Source: an uncultured Mycobacteriaceae bacterium
GTDB lineage: Bacteria > Actinomycetota > Actinomycetes > Mycobacteriales > Mycobacteriaceae
Assembly: GCA_903927745.1 (NCBI GenBank)
Contig: CAIYOH010000019.1
Location: 1-36,063, forward strand
Direction of reading: 5' to 3'
Length of the DNA stretch: 36,063 bases
Of this stretch, positions 33,788 through 36,063 are shown piece after piece (position 1 is the first letter of the stretch; the number at the start of each line of letters is the position of its first letter). The notes beneath the pieces are model-generated. The model saw nothing but the letters and a program-made list of their open reading frames with translations, was not told the origin of the DNA and did not search any database. Both the position numbers and the translations under genes were made by a program.

Positions 33788-35041
33788 GTGGCCCAGCGAT
33801 TCGTGGTGACTGGCGGTCACCGATTGTCCGGCGAGGTCGCGGTGGGCGGCGCCAAGAACAGCGTGCTCAAGCTCATGGCCGCGACGCTGTTGGCAGAGGG
33901 AACCAGCACCATCACCAACTGCCCCGACATCCTCGATGTGCCGCTGATGGCGGAGGTGTTGCGGGGCCTGGGCGCCACGGTCGAACTCGACGGCGACGTC
34001 GCCCGGATCACCTCGCCCGACGAGCCGAAGTATGACGCCGACTTCGCGGCAGTGCGGCAGTTCCGCGCCTCGGTGTGCGTGCTGGGTCCTCTGGTCGGCC
34101 GCTGCAAGCGGGCCAGGGTTGCGCTCCCCGGCGGCGACGCAATCGGGTCGCGGCCCCTGGATATGCACCAGGCGGGGCTGCGGCAACTCGGCGCGCAGTG
34201 CACCATCGAGCACGGGTGTGTGGTCGCCCGGGCCGACACGTTGCGCGGGGCGGAAATCCAGCTGGAATTCCCTTCGGTCGGGGCGACCGAGAACATCCTG
34301 ATGGCCGCGGTCTTGGCCGAGGGAGTCACCACCATCCGCAATGCGGCGCGCGAACCCGACGTCGTCGACCTGTGCACGATGCTCAATCAGATGGGGGCCC
34401 AGGTCGAGGGGGCCGGTTCGCCCACCATGACCATCACCGGCGTTCGGCGGCTGCACCCGACCGAACACCGGGTGATCGGCGACCGCATCGTCGCCGCCAC
34501 CTGGGGGATTGCCGCGGCGATGACGCGCGGGGATATCTCCGTTACCGGCGTAGACCCGGCGCACCTTCAGGTGGTCCTGCACAAGTTGCACGCCGCCGGC
34601 GCCACCGTGACTCAGACCGACGGCAGCTTCCGGGTGACCCAATACGAGCGGCCCAAGGCCGTCAACGTCGCCACCCTGCCGTTCCCCGGGTTTCCGACCG
34701 ACCTGCAGCCGATGGCAATCGCCCTGGCGGCCATCGCCGACGGCACGTCGATGATCACCGAGAACGTGTTCGAGGCCCGGTTCCGTTTCGTCGAGGAGAT
34801 GATCCGCCTGGGCGCCGACGCCCGCACCGACGGGCATCACGCAGTGGTGCGGGGTCTGCCGCAACTGTCCAGCGCGCCGGTCTGGTGCTCCGACATCCGC
34901 GCCGGCGCGGGCCTGGTGTTGGCTGGGCTGGTCGCCGACGGCGACACCGAGGTCCACGACGTGTTCCACATCGACCGCGGTTACCCGTTGTTCGTGGAGA
35001 ACCTGGCGATTTTGGGAGCTGAGATTGAGCGAGTACAGTAG
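33788..35041 (+). CDS. murA: UDP-N-acetylglucosamine 1-carboxyvinyltransferase
   Basis: 417 aa; [49 protein letters not shown]. Confidence 0.97.
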   Translation: MAQRFVVTGGHRLSGEVAVGGAKNSVLKLMAATLLAEGTSTITNCPDILDVPLMAEVLRGLGATVELDGDVARITSPDEPKYDADFAAVRQFRASVCVLGPLVGRCKRARVALPGGDAIGSRPLDMHQAGLRQLGAQCTIEHGCVVARADTLRGAEIQLEFPSVGATENILMAAVLAEGVTTIRNAAREPDVVDLCTMLNQMGAQVEGAGSPTMTITGVRRLHPTEHRVIGDRIVAATWGIAAAMTRGDISVTGVDPAHLQVVLHKLHAAGATVTQTDGSFRVTQYERPKAVNVATLPFPGFPTDLQPMAIALAAIADGTSMITENVFEARFRFVEEMIRLGADARTDGHHAVVRGLPQLSSAPVWCSDIRAGAGLVLAGLVADGDTEVHDVFHIDRGYPLFVENLAILGAEIERVQ

Positions 35042-35144
35042 GCGAAGTCAGCGCCCCGCAAGCGCGGCCGCCTCACGAGAAGAGGCCACGACCGGGGCAT
35101 TCGCCTCATAGCGTCCACTTTTCTCAGGTGGCCGAAACTGGGGC

Positions 35145-35174
35145 TTGACATCCTGACCAGAGAAGTATTAAGCT
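35145..35174 (+). promoter_or_regulatory. rrn promoter (PCL1/P3-like): TTGACA-18 bp-TAAGCT
   Basis: -35 at 35145-35150, -10 at 35169-35174, followed by conserved GGCAGGGTTGCCCC leader start. Confidence 0.8.
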
Positions 35175-35205
35175 GGCAGGGTTGCCCCAAAATGGGTCGA
35201 GCGAG

Positions 35206-35236
35206 TGTTGTTTGAGAACTCAATAGTGTGTTTGGT
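35206..35236 (+). promoter_or_regulatory. rrn leader antitermination/processing element (TGTTGTTTGAGAACTCAATAGTGTGTTTGGT)
   Basis: Near-identical to the conserved mycobacterial rrn leader element. Confidence 0.8.
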
Positions 35237-35366
35237 CTTTTTATTTTATTGTTGTTTTTTTGGCCACATTCAAGCACCCCGTGTGAGGATGTGGCTCTTT
35301 TTGATGCCAGATTTATGGCGTCTTGTCAGGTATCTCTAATTTGATTTCACCTCGGTTTCGAGGAGA

Positions 35367-36063
<697 letters not shown>

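Overview
Mycobacterial chromosomal segment of about 36 kb. It has a conserved core gene order that I recognise from slow-growing mycobacteria: oppB(partial)< canA> cysD> cysN/C> Rrf2 regulator> LLM oxidoreductase> NUDIX>, then an accessory stretch (about 5.83-11.6 kb), tRNA-Arg(CCG)<, argS> lysA> hom> thrC> thrB> rho> rpmE> prfA> prmC> sua5> wecA> atpI-like> atpBEFHAGDC> DUF2550> pduO-type ATR< murA>, the rrn promoter/leader, and a truncated 16S rRNA running off the right edge. Most of the window is ordinary housekeeping DNA. The accessory stretch is minus-strand biased. It carries a two-gene cassette of a STELLO-type (former DUF288) putative glycosyltransferase plus a companion with a DD motif, a MddA/ICMT-like membrane methyltransferase, a PsiE-family protein, a 5'-truncated TauD dioxygenase remnant and a Gly/Pro-rich small membrane protein. 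The most checkable novel signals are the STELLO pair and the cysD control region: a perfect 10-bp inverted repeat plus 11-bp phased GACACC repeats, next to an Rrf2 regulator with a single cysteine. No CRISPR array, transposase, integrase or prophage gene was seen. All homology calls are from reading the protein sequences; no database search was run.
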